A stretch of DNA of 64,000 nt from Caldilineaceae bacterium (GTDB taxonomy: Bacteria; Chloroflexota; Anaerolineae; Caldilineales; Caldilineaceae): positions 145,974 to 209,973 of the forward strand of contig JAJDTL010000002.1 of NCBI GenBank assembly GCA_022827195.1, read 5' to 3'. Of the stretch, positions 54,117 through 63,133 are shown piece by piece. Within the stretch, counting starts at the first letter, position 1. Every line of letters begins with the position of its first letter. Made by a program: the position numbers and the translations under genes. The notes beneath the pieces are model-generated. The model was not told where the DNA came from and made no database searches. It was given only the letters and a program-made list of their open reading frames with translations.

Positions 54117-55748
54117 GTGGTCACTGAGACACCACCCAACATGGGCAGGTCCACGGGCTTGCCGCTTCGCCACCTGCTTCGGCGCGTCCTTGCCCGGCTC
54201 CTGAACCGAAATATTCCGGCCTCCCGACGCATCGAACTGCGCAGCGGCTGGCCCCTTTACTTCGTGCCCCTGCTGCTCTTCATGCAGTTGCTCGGTCCGA
54301 GCCCCGTTTGGATTGCGCTTCTGGTTTCCCTGGTTACTGTCTACGCAGTCAGCTACATATGGTTGCGCGTCCAGGTCCCGCACATCTTCTTTGAACGGCG
54401 GCGCGAGGGTTCGATGCTGGTCGTGGGCGATGCGCTCCAGGAGCGTTTCCTGCTGAGAAACGACAGCCAGCTGCCATTGCACTGGCTGGAGTTCGCCGAC
54501 GGCTCGCGGCTCCCAGGCTACAACCCGCGCCAGGTCGTCAGCTGCGGCCCCGGTAGCAGCTACCAGTGGCGGGCTGAAGCCCAGTGCGGTCAGAGAGGCG
54601 TCTTTCGGCTTGGGCCCTTCGTTTTAAGGACAGGCGATCCGTTCGGATTTTTCAGTCTGGAGATGGCGTATGCGGAGTCCGAAACGATTCTTGTATTTCC
54701 CCGCGTGGCGCTTATGCCTGCGCTCGATCTGCCCAGGGGGAACCTCTCAGGGCGGGACCGCCGCCGCAAGGCCTATAGCGGGTCTGAACGCGCGCCGGTC
54801 GTAAGGGCCTATCGACCAGGCGATAGCCTGCGTCATGTTCACTGGCCGAGCAGCGCCAGGCAGGGCGAACTGATCGTAACTGAAGTAGAGACCGAGCCGA
54901 GCGGCGACCTGTGGATCGTGCTGGACGTCAACCGGCGCGTTCAATCGGGTGAAGCGTCGACCAGCACGCTCGAAACAGGCATTGTCCTAGCAGCCAGTGC
55001 GGCAGCCGAATATCTCGGCGGAGGCGAACGACGCTCCGTCGGCCTCCTTACGTCGCCGGCGCGCCGGTCCGGCTGGGAAGCGGATGCGCTGGCAGGCGCT
55101 TCGCCCGCATTCGGGCTGGAGGGTCTTGCTGCAGAGGGCGGCAATGGCGATATCCAGGAGTTCGGCGCAGGCGAGCCGGACTCCCATCTTGTGGCCGTGC
55201 CTCCTATGCCCGGCAAGGGTCAGGTCTGGCGAATTCTGGCTGCACTTGCGCCAGTTCAGGCCGGCGATCTGTCGCTGGACCAGATGCTGCACCGCAGCCG
55301 CGGTGTTTTCAGCGCGGGGCAGACTGTCCTGGTTGTCACCCCGGACGCTGGCTACGATGGCGCTGACTGGGCCGCTGAACTGCTTCATCTGCGGCGCGGC
55401 GGCGTTTCGTCAAGCGTTCTCGCGGTGACGCCGCCCTCCGGGCAAGGCGACTTGCCCGCGACTGAATTCCTTGAAGAGAATGGCGAGGTGGAGAATCAGG
55501 CGAACAGTCCGCTGGAACCGTTCCCTTCTCAGGCTGAGGAGACGGGACCCCTTCTATCGCCCGCGGTGCTCGACGAAAGCCAGTCGCATTTGGCCGAAAT
55601 CCTGACACGATACGAAATTCCGGTCCAGTTTATCGCGGCGGGGACCGCCTTGACGCCCGCGCTCACATACCGCCGCAGGCGCACGGTCCTCCGCACCACG
55701 CCCTCCGGAGGCGTCGTTGCCCACGAAATCGAGGAGGATGTCGGGTGA
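54117..55748 (+). CDS. DUF58 domain membrane protein
   Basis: 543 aa, GTG start; ATG at 54141 is an alternative. Two membrane segments (about 50-85), a beta region, then the DUF58 (vWA-like) signature VRAYRPGDSLRHVHWPSSAR followed by GELIVTEVE. It overlaps the next gene, a TgpA-like transglutaminase, by 4 bp. DUF58, TgpA and a MoxR AAA-ATPase usually occur together in envelope or protein-complex maturation; the MoxR gene is not next to them here. Confidence 0.9.
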   Translation: MVTETPPNMGRSTGLPLRHLLRRVLARLLNRNIPASRRIELRSGWPLYFVPLLLFMQLLGPSPVWIALLVSLVTVYAVSYIWLRVQVPHIFFERRREGSMLVVGDALQERFLLRNDSQLPLHWLEFADGSRLPGYNPRQVVSCGPGSSYQWRAEAQCGQRGVFRLGPFVLRTGDPFGFFSLEMAYAESETILVFPRVALMPALDLPRGNLSGRDRRRKAYSGSERAPVVRAYRPGDSLRHVHWPSSARQGELIVTEVETEPSGDLWIVLDVNRRVQSGEASTSTLETGIVLAASAAAEYLGGGERRSVGLLTSPARRSGWEADALAGASPAFGLEGLAAEGGNGDIQEFGAGEPDSHLVAVPPMPGKGQVWRILAALAPVQAGDLSLDQMLHRSRGVFSAGQTVLVVTPDAGYDGADWAAELLHLRRGGVSSSVLAVTPPSGQGDLPATEFLEENGEVENQANSPLEPFPSQAEETGPLLSPAVLDESQSHLAEILTRYEIPVQFIAAGTALTPALTYRRRRTVLRTTPSGGVVAHEIEEDVG

Positions 55749-58147
55749 GCGCGGCAACGGAGGTCAATGACCAGCACGTCGTCATGCGTCTGCTTCAAAG
55801 GGCGGCGCAGCGTTTCCGGCCCCCACTTGGATGGCAGGTATTTGCGGTGACGCTCTTGCTGGCGGTCCTGCCGCCGCTGGCGGTCCGCGAAGCCCGCTGG
55901 ATCGACCTGCGCCGCATCCAGGTGGTCCTGGAATGGGTACCTGTGATCAGCCTCATTTCGGGCTGGTGGCTGGTCAACCTCATGCGCGGCTGGTCGGCCC
56001 GCCGCCTGCCAGAGACGATGCATAACTCCAGCCAGGGCGCGCCTGAAGCGTCGCTGCGTCTTCCAGGCCGGCTTGGCAAGACCCTAGTCGTCCTTGGCTG
56101 CTTCGCCGGGACCCTGCTCTGGACCACTCTCGGCGTTTTAACCGTTGCACAGGTGCTTGTACATTGGATTCCCGGCCCCATTGATCTGTGGCGGGCGGTT
56201 GCCGCCGGCGATCCGCTTTCGCTGGCAACCGGCGCGCAGGCGGACGTGTCTGCCCTGGTCTGGCGTTACAGCGACTGGCTGCAGGGCGTTCAGGCAGGCG
56301 GAGCCTACCAGGACAACTTTGTCTTTCTCACATTTTTCGGCGTCATTCTTTGGCTGCTTGGCGGGGCCTGCGCGCTGCTTGTCCATTCCACCCGCAACGG
56401 CCTGATCGTGGGCGCTCCGGTCCTGTGGGTGCTGGCAACGCTCCTCTTTTACGGCCGGCAGGGACGGCAGCTCATCCTCGTTGGCATGGTCACGACCCTG
56501 CTCCTGCATGTCCTCCTCGATCAGAAGCGACTGGAACGGATCTGGACTGGCCGCAATACTGACTTCAGCCCGATGCTGATAACCGATCGCCTGCTCTCGG
56601 TCTTCGCCGTCGCAGTACCCATGGTGCTTGTGGCCGGATTTATGCCGAACGTCGTGATCCGACCGGTCGCCTACAAGGTCTACCAGACGATGACACCGGT
56701 CTACGACTCGGTGGACAATGTGACCGAGCGGATGTTTCCCGATCTGAAGGGGGGCAGACGCGGCATGGGCCGCCTCAGCAGCGGACTGCCAAACCGCTTC
56801 CTGCTTGAAGGCGGCTCTGAGCTCGGTCAGTTTGAGGTGATGCGCGTCTCCACGAACTATCCCTTCGGTCCGGTGACTGAACTGGGGCAGACGCCCCCCC
56901 GCCTCTATATGCGGCGCGGCACATATTCCGACTACAACGGCCGCGGCTGGAGCAACACCAAACAGAAAAGGGATGCTTCGTTCGAGGCAAATCGCGCCTG
57001 GCGAGCGGAAGAAGACTGGCCGGGGCGGGTGGCGCTTGTACAGAGAGTGCGGCTTACGGCACCGACCGCGGTCCTGCCCGCAGCCGGCGAACCGTCCGAA
57101 TTCCTCATGGACTACGAACTGGAGCGGCGTTCCGTGGACGACCTGGTCTCCGTCTGGTCCGGCGTAGGCCCGGTTGACCGCTTTGATGTCGTGTCCTACG
57201 TACCAGCGATGTCAGCCGACCGGCTGCGCGCCTTGCCCGCGTGGGACGGGGCTCCGCTGCCGCTGGCGCAGGAGCTCGGCATCCATCTGCACGTCTCCGA
57301 AAGCGTAACAATGCGCACACGGCGGCTGGCGGAGCAACTGGCCGCCGGAAAGAACGGCCCATTTGAAATCGCCGAGGGAATCGAAGCTTACCTGCGTACA
57401 ATAACTTACAATCTCGAAGTCCCGCCGCCGCCGCCCGAAACCGACGTTGCCGACTTCTTTCTCTTTGACCTGCAGGAGGGCTACTGCGATTACTACACGA
57501 CGGCATTTGCCGTTCTGGCGCGACTGAACCGCCTGCCAACCCGCTTTGCAACCGGACATATCGGCGGCTACTGGGAATTGGAGACTGGGGAATGGACGAT
57601 TACTGAGGCCGAAGCCCATTCGTGGCCGGAAGTCTATTTCCCTGAGGTTGGGTGGGTGCCATTTGAGCCGACCGCCGGGCGGCCTTCACTCAGGCGGGAG
57701 AACGTCCTTCAGCCTGTTTCCAATCGCGTGCCGGATACCCAATCGGCGGCAGATGAAGAGGCGGCCCCGGCTCAGGATTGGAACTGGAGCTGGCAGGCGC
57801 TCTTCTGGCTGCTGCCGCTGGCCGCGCTGCTCTTCGCTGCCTGGACCTGGCTTGAGCGCAGACCGCAGGACCCCTGGCCTGGACTGCTCAGATGGGGCCG
57901 GCGCATTGGGCGTCCACACTTGTCGACCGAGACGGAGCTGGAGTACGGGCGCGGACTCACGACCCATCTCAGGGATTACGAGAGCGAACCTGAGCGGCGT
58001 CGACGGCTGAGCAGAAACGTCCTCGGGCTGACAGACGCAATCAGCCAGGAACGCTACGGAAACCTGCCGACGCGCGCCGGCGCACTGGGGCGTGCAATCG
58101 AACTGTGGCGGGCAATTCGCCGCGACATTCGCCGCCTTCCCTGGTAG
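55745..58147 (+). CDS. TgpA-type membrane transglutaminase-like protein
   Basis: 800 aa, GTG overlapping the DUF58 stop. Six or so N-terminal membrane segments (within about 25-320), an extracytoplasmic region and a transglutaminase core with Cys581 (GYCDYYTT) and His625 (AHSWPEVYF); the third position is Glu641 in VPFEPT rather than Asp, common in this group. A final membrane helix (about 680-700) and basic cytoplasmic tail follow. Essential in Pseudomonas for growth; exact reaction unknown. Confidence 0.92.
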   Translation: MSAATEVNDQHVVMRLLQRAAQRFRPPLGWQVFAVTLLLAVLPPLAVREARWIDLRRIQVVLEWVPVISLISGWWLVNLMRGWSARRLPETMHNSSQGAPEASLRLPGRLGKTLVVLGCFAGTLLWTTLGVLTVAQVLVHWIPGPIDLWRAVAAGDPLSLATGAQADVSALVWRYSDWLQGVQAGGAYQDNFVFLTFFGVILWLLGGACALLVHSTRNGLIVGAPVLWVLATLLFYGRQGRQLILVGMVTTLLLHVLLDQKRLERIWTGRNTDFSPMLITDRLLSVFAVAVPMVLVAGFMPNVVIRPVAYKVYQTMTPVYDSVDNVTERMFPDLKGGRRGMGRLSSGLPNRFLLEGGSELGQFEVMRVSTNYPFGPVTELGQTPPRLYMRRGTYSDYNGRGWSNTKQKRDASFEANRAWRAEEDWPGRVALVQRVRLTAPTAVLPAAGEPSEFLMDYELERRSVDDLVSVWSGVGPVDRFDVVSYVPAMSADRLRALPAWDGAPLPLAQELGIHLHVSESVTMRTRRLAEQLAAGKNGPFEIAEGIEAYLRTITYNLEVPPPPPETDVADFFLFDLQEGYCDYYTTAFAVLARLNRLPTRFATGHIGGYWELETGEWTITEAEAHSWPEVYFPEVGWVPFEPTAGRPSLRRENVLQPVSNRVPDTQSAADEEAAPAQDWNWSWQALFWLLPLAALLFAAWTWLERRPQDPWPGLLRWGRRIGRPHLSTETELEYGRGLTTHLRDYESEPERRRRLSRNVLGLTDAISQERYGNLPTRAGALGRAIELWRAIRRDIRRLPW

Positions 58148-58179
58148 TCGCCCCTACCGTAGCCGGCGCGGCAGGCACC

Positions 58180-59328
58180 CTACCACTTTTCATCGTTCTC
58201 TTCCTCCAAATCGACTTCCCGTTCGAGCAGGGACAGGTCCGCGGCGAGGTCGTCCGGGTCCGGAGCCGCATGCCTCTGCCACAGCTCAGCTGCCGCCCGA
58301 CTCGCGTCGGCCCGGATTCCGTAGCGCGCGAAGTACCGGCATACCCTAGCGATGTCTCTGTACAGAATCGACCGCGCGCTGTAATTTGAATGCGCGTTGA
58401 CTACCTGCGGAAAGTCGATGAATGTCATCTCTCCCCGCCAGTAGAGGATGTTGTAGGCCGACAGGTCGCCGTGGACCAGCCCATTCTCCAGCATGACGGC
58501 GATGCTTTCCAGTACCTGTTCAAAGACTATGGAGGCCTCTTCGGCTTCCAGGCTGACCTCGTGAAGAGTCGGCGCAGCCCGCCCCGCGTCTCCAATGTAG
58601 GCCATCAGGATTGCATTCTCTCCGACGCCGTATGGCTCAGGAACAGGTACGCCGGCGCTGTGCAGAGTCTGCAGGGCGGTATACTCGTACATCAGCCAGG
58701 ATGTATGCCGCACCTCGACACCGAATAGGCTCTTCTTCCCGACTGCACGCGCGACGCGCAGATCACGCGGGTTCACGCTTTTTGGCCGCCCGTCCTCGGA
58801 AGTCAGCAGATGCCGCCCTTCACGGTAAATGGCGTCGTTACGCAGGTTTCGAAACTTGCGCGGGCGGTAGACCTTGGCCGCGATCCACTCCAGGCCCAGT
58901 GAAGTGTGGGCGCGGCAGCGATAGACGTTTGCCTCCTTGCCGCCCTTCACCAGCGCGTTCACGTCCACTATCTGGTCCTGCGAATAGAAGGGCTGCAACG
59001 ACTCTCTGAGGAAGCCGCCCTCATAGCGCGTCGGCGTGTAGGTCGTGTCCCACACACTTTCCAGACCTGCGACCTCGGCCACAGTCTCGACCTCTGCCCT
59101 GTGCTCCTCGAATCGCTGCCGCTCATTCCTGGGAGGTCGGCGGGCCCGATGCTCCTTCTCGTGCGGAAGTCCGAATCGTTTCGAGTAGAAAGCCAGCTCC
59201 TCTTCCTCCTCGTCCCAGCGTCTGTCTGCCTTCCGGTCTGCCGCCCGCAACGGGTCGTTCTCCTCTTCGCTGGCCTCGTCGAGCCATTCAGCTGCGTCCA
59301 AATCAGTGGTCTTCCTTCTGTAGAGCAT
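58180..59328 (-). CDS. RIO1-type protein kinase-like protein
   Basis: 382 aa from ATG 59328; the 29 preceding codons are not protein-like. RIO kinase landmarks: VKGGKEANVYRC (nucleotide loop, 128-139), AAKVYRPRKFRN (catalytic Lys152), VHGDLSAYNILYW (Asp288 and Asn293) and FIDFPQVVN (Asp305). The first 90 residues are highly charged, with acidic clusters. RIO1 acts in ribosome maturation in eukaryotes and archaea; bacterial members are poorly studied. Confidence 0.9.
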   Translation of the reverse strand: MLYRRKTTDLDAAEWLDEASEEENDPLRAADRKADRRWDEEEEELAFYSKRFGLPHEKEHRARRPPRNERQRFEEHRAEVETVAEVAGLESVWDTTYTPTRYEGGFLRESLQPFYSQDQIVDVNALVKGGKEANVYRCRAHTSLGLEWIAAKVYRPRKFRNLRNDAIYREGRHLLTSEDGRPKSVNPRDLRVARAVGKKSLFGVEVRHTSWLMYEYTALQTLHSAGVPVPEPYGVGENAILMAYIGDAGRAAPTLHEVSLEAEEASIVFEQVLESIAVMLENGLVHGDLSAYNILYWRGEMTFIDFPQVVNAHSNYSARSILYRDIARVCRYFARYGIRADASRAAAELWQRHAAPDPDDLAADLSLLEREVDLEEENDEKW

Positions 59329-59818
59329 AGCCGTCCTTGTGTGTCGCGTTCGCCCTTCGCATCGTCCTTGATCGAAGGAAAGGAGGTGCGGAAGGGCGGC
59401 TCGATTGGCTGACATTTGCGTAGCGCGGCCAGGATCTGCGGACAGCCGGGTTCTGCCGGCGGGAATCTTCGGCCCTTACGACAGTTTCCGGTGTCTGAGG
59501 TGTACAAGAGGCCGCGAGATGGAAACCACCTACAGCCTGTCGTTCGAGAAGGAGGGTTTTCGCGGAGTTAAACAGCGAGCAAAAGTGCTATCACCCATCA
59601 CGAAGCAAAACGATGGGACTGTCTGGACTCAACCGGCTACTTAAACTCCCCCTGCAGGCGGCTGCCACATCCGTTCTTCATGCGTTCCTCAAAGGTTGAC
59701 ATTGGAAGCCTCCTTTCCCGCTGGGTCGCGGACTACGTGTAACGGACCGACGCTACCCGGCACATCGCCGGACGTCGGAGCTACTTTAGCACGTCATTCG
59801 CCTACAGGCAAGCGCCCT
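59329..59818. other. 490-bp intergenic region
   Basis: Between the end of the VOC gene and the start of the RIO kinase gene, both minus strand. A weak hairpin CCCATC/GATGGG lies near 59595-59620. No protein-like frame or recognised RNA motif. Confidence 0.5.
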
Positions 59819-60181
59819 TCAACCGGCCTGCATCTCAACGAGTCGCCCGTCAGGGTCGCGCACATAGGCCGACCGGCCCCAAGGGTAGTCGGTTGGCTCG
59901 ATTGCGTCGGAGAGTTGGCTCAGGCCGCTCTCGGACCACATGTCGTCGAGTCCTTTGACACCTATAGCAAAGTGGTCCTCGTTCGGCGGCTCCAAACTGT
60001 CGACTTTGTATTCAGGGTCAGGCGGCACGCGGTGATGGATTAGAATATGCAGGCCGTCCAGCTGAAAGAGGGCCATCTGATCCGAACTGAAGGAGGGCTC
60101 GCCCCCAAGTAGCCGCACGTAGAATGCCGTCAGCGCGGGCACATCATCGGTAAAGAGCGCAAGTTCAACCAGTTGACGCAT
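59819..60181 (-). CDS. VOC (glyoxalase/dioxygenase) family protein
   Basis: 120 aa from ATG 60181. Two beta-alpha-beta-beta-beta modules: MRQLVELALFTDDVPALTAF and the closing SAYVRDPDGRLVEMQ typical of VOC proteins. The His/Glu metal set is only partly kept (Glu in LVEL region, Glu in VEMQ). Enzymatic role unknown. 43 bp after the cupin gene. Confidence 0.85.
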   Translation of the reverse strand: MRQLVELALFTDDVPALTAFYVRLLGGEPSFSSDQMALFQLDGLHILIHHRVPPDPEYKVDSLEPPNEDHFAIGVKGLDDMWSESGLSQLSDAIEPTDYPWGRSAYVRDPDGRLVEMQAG

Positions 60182-60224
60182 GGCACGAAGCTCCAATGCT
60201 TGGAAATGTAGGAACGCTGCGGGT

Positions 60225-60746
60225 CTAGCGAAGTTCAAGGAGAATCTCCTTGAGGGAGGGGAATCGGGCCAGGAGCGCGGCGAACTCCGCCGCGTCCGGC
60301 ATTGAGAAGTCTTCTGCGCTGTACGCCGGCGCCAGTGAACAGGCCATCAGTGCCCACTCTCCTCCGGGCCGCAGACGGGCCCCGAACCAGCTCTTGGCCG
60401 GCACCACCGCCTGCACAGTTTGGCCTTGCATAATGTTGTGTCCCAGTTCGATTTTCGCATAGACATCATCAGATCGAAACTCAAACAGATCCACCGGATC
60501 GCCCAGGTAAAAGTGCCACATCTCATCCGTCACCAGCCGGTGAAGGCGCGATTTTGAATCGACCGTCAAGAGGTAGTAGATGACGGACGATACCGACCTG
60601 TTTGAGCCGATCTCGGGCGGCAGTACATTCGCGGGCAGCTGCAGTTCGCCCGTGTAAGTCTCTCGAAAGTAGCCGCCCTCGACCGGCAGAGGTGCGAGGT
60701 CGAGCAGTCGAATGACATCTGCGGCCGTGAGCCCGTGTCTCGCCAT
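60225..60746 (-). CDS. Cupin protein, DUF985 family
   Basis: 173 aa. The family run EGGYFRETY, SVIYYLLT, LHRLVTDEMWHFYLGDP and SWFGARLRPGGEWALMACSLAP is complete, ending AEFAALLARFPSLKEIL. Single-domain cupin of unknown reaction. Starts 6 bp after the SDR gene, so it is co-transcribed with it. Confidence 0.92.
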   Translation of the reverse strand: MARHGLTAADVIRLLDLAPLPVEGGYFRETYTGELQLPANVLPPEIGSNRSVSSVIYYLLTVDSKSRLHRLVTDEMWHFYLGDPVDLFEFRSDDVYAKIELGHNIMQGQTVQAVVPAKSWFGARLRPGGEWALMACSLAPAYSAEDFSMPDAAEFAALLARFPSLKEILLELR

Positions 60747-60752
60747 AATCGT

Positions 60753-61559
60753 TCAGAACGATGGAGCGACCTGCACGCCGCCATCGACGGCGATTGTGAC
60801 GCCGGTAATCCAGCGGGCAAGGGGCGAGGCCAGAAAGAGACAGGCGTCGGCGATGTCCTCCGGCGTGCCCAGCCGCGCCAGCGGAACGCGTTCCAGCCAG
60901 CGACCCACGCCATCAGGCCAGTCCGCCTCCAAGCCGGGACGGCCGATCAGTCCCGGCGCCACCGCGTTGACCCGGATTCCGTGCCCGGCCAGTTCCAGGG
61001 CGGCACTGTGCGTGTACTGCTCGACACCCGCCTTGGCCGCGCTGTAATGGCTGTGAGAGAAGGCGGTCGACGTGGCTTCGATCGAGGAGATGTTGATGAT
61101 CGCCCCGCCGCCTCCGGCCTCTTCTCCCTGTTGTCGAAGTTCGAGCATCGCCCGCGCCGCCCGCTGCGTACAGAGATGCGTCCCTGTCAGATTGGCCGCC
61201 AGGACGTTCTCCCACTCGCTGATTTCCATTTCCAGGAGCGGCGAAAGCGGATAGATGCCGGCGTTGTTGACCAGCACGTCCAGCCGACCCCATTGCGCGA
61301 CAGTCCGATGAATCAGCCGGTCGACATTGCCGGCAAGACGCAAATCGGCCTGCACCGCCAGCGCATCGCCGCCTTTCGCCCGCACTTGGTCCGCCACTTC
61401 CAGGGCATCGCGTTCGGCCTGAGAGTAGCCGATCACAACGGAAGCGCCAGCCTCTCCAAAGCGCCGCGCGATTCCTGCTCCGATTCCCCGGCTGCCGCCG
61501 GTGACAAGCACGGCCCTGCCTGTGAAGTTAAGCGCATTCGGTAAGTCGGGCGTTCTCAT
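60753..61559 (-). CDS. Short-chain dehydrogenase/reductase
   Basis: 268 aa. NAD(P)-binding TGGSRGIGAG (20-29), NNAG motif in VNNAGIYPL, catalytic Ser in INISSIEA and Tyr/Lys in HYSAAKAG, and a C-terminal ITGVTIAVDGG. Classical SDR of the 3-oxoacyl-ACP reductase-like group; substrate unknown. First gene of a three-gene minus-strand operon with cupin and VOC genes. Confidence 0.95.
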   Translation of the reverse strand: MRTPDLPNALNFTGRAVLVTGGSRGIGAGIARRFGEAGASVVIGYSQAERDALEVADQVRAKGGDALAVQADLRLAGNVDRLIHRTVAQWGRLDVLVNNAGIYPLSPLLEMEISEWENVLAANLTGTHLCTQRAARAMLELRQQGEEAGGGGAIINISSIEATSTAFSHSHYSAAKAGVEQYTHSAALELAGHGIRVNAVAPGLIGRPGLEADWPDGVGRWLERVPLARLGTPEDIADACLFLASPLARWITGVTIAVDGGVQVAPSF

Positions 61560-61613
61560 GTGCTGTCAGACTGCCAGATTCGCTGTCTCGGTCACTCTTC
61601 GAGGTTGCTTTCA

Positions 61614-61642
61614 ATCATATTACAGGGCCCGGCGGGTTTCAA
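61614..61642 (-). promoter_or_regulatory. Sigma-70 promoter of the SDR-cupin-VOC operon
   Basis: On the minus strand TTGAAA (61642-61637), 17-bp spacer, TATGAT (61619-61614), about 55 bp before the SDR start codon. Confidence 0.65.
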
Positions 61643-61661
61643 GTAGAGAGAACTAAGCTCA

Positions 61662-61745
61662 TAGTGGATTGTGGATTGCGAATAGTGGATAGTGGATAGT
61701 GAATAGTGAATAGTGAATAGTGGATAGTGGTCAGTTGTCAGTGGC
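61662..61745. repeat. 12-unit heptanucleotide tandem repeat (TAGTGGA family)
   Basis: Twelve consecutive 7-bp units: mostly TAGTGGA and TAGTGAA, with variants TTGTGGA, TTGCGAA, TAGTGGT, CAGTTGT and CAGTGGC toward the ends. Period is exact throughout. The same heptamer occurs at 10921-10948. Confidence 0.92.
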
Positions 61746-61850
61746 CAGGAACTGCAGGGAACGGGGGGCGCGGGTCTAAGGCGCGATCGGCTGGCGATGC
61801 GCGCGCGAGGTGGCAGCGTTTCCGCTGCGCGTGTGCGACAGGTTGGAGTC

Positions 61851-61919
61851 GCGCACGCACGGTGGCATTAACTCCCGGATTCTGACACACGAGCCGGCAA
61901 CGCGCACGCACGGTGGCAT
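61851..61919. repeat. 18-bp direct repeat GCGCACGCACGGTGGCAT
   Basis: Exact copies at 61851-61868 and 61902-61919, a 51-bp period. The intervening 33 bp are unique. Confidence 0.85.
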
Positions 61920-61937
61920 ATTCCCAGGGGGGGCGTT

Positions 61938-61956
61938 GCGGGGGGAGTCCCCCCGC
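61938..61956. repeat. GC-rich perfect hairpin
   Basis: GCGGGGGG (61938-61945), loop AGT, CCCCCCGC (61949-61956). No T-run follows, so not an intrinsic terminator. Confidence 0.8.
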
Positions 61957-62291
61957 CCTAGGGAGGGCCGGTGCGGCCCGACCGCCCATACGGCACCAGA
62001 TCGTGGTTATGAAGCGCTGGGGCCCGGTATCATTCGGCTGCTATCCGACACATTGGTATCCGTCCCCAGATTCGGACTGCACCCGCATCAAGCCATTCAT
62101 CGGCATCTGCCGCGGTAATTGGAGGGAAAAAACCTCAGGAGCTCCGGCATTCCATGGGGGAGGACCTGGAAGAAGGGGCCGGCGGGGCAAAGGGCATTGC
62201 AATGGAGCCTTGGGGCCCGTTCATGAGTGCATCAGCCTAATCCCGTACGATTTCGCGAAGCGTTAACTCTCAACTGTTCCTGGAGGATTCC

Positions 62292-63071
62292 ATGCTCTCA
62301 CTCGCACAAAAGCGTGAGTTTCACGAACAAGGTTTCATAAAGGTCTCCGGCGCTGTACCTAAAGTGATGTTCGACACCGCCCTGCGCGCAGTCAACCATT
62401 CCATCGGTTCGGTTGGCTTGGGCGGCGAAGACATGGAAAACAACCGGTCGGCCTTTTTCCGCGCGGAGCTATTGGAGGCGCCGGTAATCCTCGACCTCTT
62501 CAACAGGACGCCGGTTATCGACATTGCCGAGGAACCGATGGGTAAGGGAAACGTCTTGCCCATGGTCACGGCAAAGCCATATCCGCGCTTCCCGCTCCCT
62601 CCCGGCGAAGATTCGCCCGAACCGCGCGGCCACATCGACGGCATCGGCAGCGGCACCAACGGCATGGCCAAGGGGGTATACCGCAGGCGTTTCACAGCTT
62701 TCGCCGTCGTCTACCTCGCCGACCTGCTGGAAGCCAACGCCGGAAACTTTACCGTCTGGCCCAAGTCCCACCGCGCATACCAGGACTATTTCAAGGAGGT
62801 GGGCCACGAGGTCCTGGCAAACGGGATGCCCAGGATTGAATTGCCGGAAGGCCCTGTGATGGTAACGGGAAAGGCCGGAGACCTGATCCTTGCTCACCGC
62901 CAGGTATTGCATACAGGCGGACCAAACGCTTCGCCGAATGTGCGGCACGCGGTCATAGCCCGGCTGCGGCACAAGGACGTCGCCGAAATCAACTACGACG
63001 CTTACACGGATATCTGGCGGGAGTGGCCGGGCATGTCGGAGGTCGTTCTCGGTCAGGCGGAGGCCGGTTAG
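62292..63071 (+). CDS. Phytanoyl-CoA dioxygenase (PhyH) family protein
   Basis: 259 aa Fe(II)/2-oxoglutarate oxygenase. Iron ligands His114 and Asp116 in RGHIDG, distal His207 in VLHTGGPNASPNVRHAV, and Arg218 as the 2-oxoglutarate contact. Start ATG has TGGAGGA about 6 bp upstream. Substrate unknown; many such enzymes are found in Chloroflexota and marine bacteria. Confidence 0.92.
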   Translation: MLSLAQKREFHEQGFIKVSGAVPKVMFDTALRAVNHSIGSVGLGGEDMENNRSAFFRAELLEAPVILDLFNRTPVIDIAEEPMGKGNVLPMVTAKPYPRFPLPPGEDSPEPRGHIDGIGSGTNGMAKGVYRRRFTAFAVVYLADLLEANAGNFTVWPKSHRAYQDYFKEVGHEVLANGMPRIELPEGPVMVTGKAGDLILAHRQVLHTGGPNASPNVRHAVIARLRHKDVAEINYDAYTDIWREWPGMSEVVLGQAEAG

Positions 63072-63133
63072 GACGGACGATCCTGGCTTGCCCAAAGGCG
63101 GCAGGCTGCGGGGTGCCTTCGCTCGCGAACCGT

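Larger units (their letters stand above)
61560..62291. other. 732-bp intergenic region rich in repeats
   Basis: Between the divergent SDR operon and the PhyH gene. It contains the SDR promoter, a 12-unit heptamer array, an 18-bp direct repeat and a GC-rich hairpin. No convincing gene. The PhyH gene has a good GGAGG site at its right end. Confidence 0.6.

Noticed and set aside
61662..61745. Heptamer array considered as a CRISPR array
   Set aside because: Units are 7 bp with no unique spacers and no cas gene in the window.
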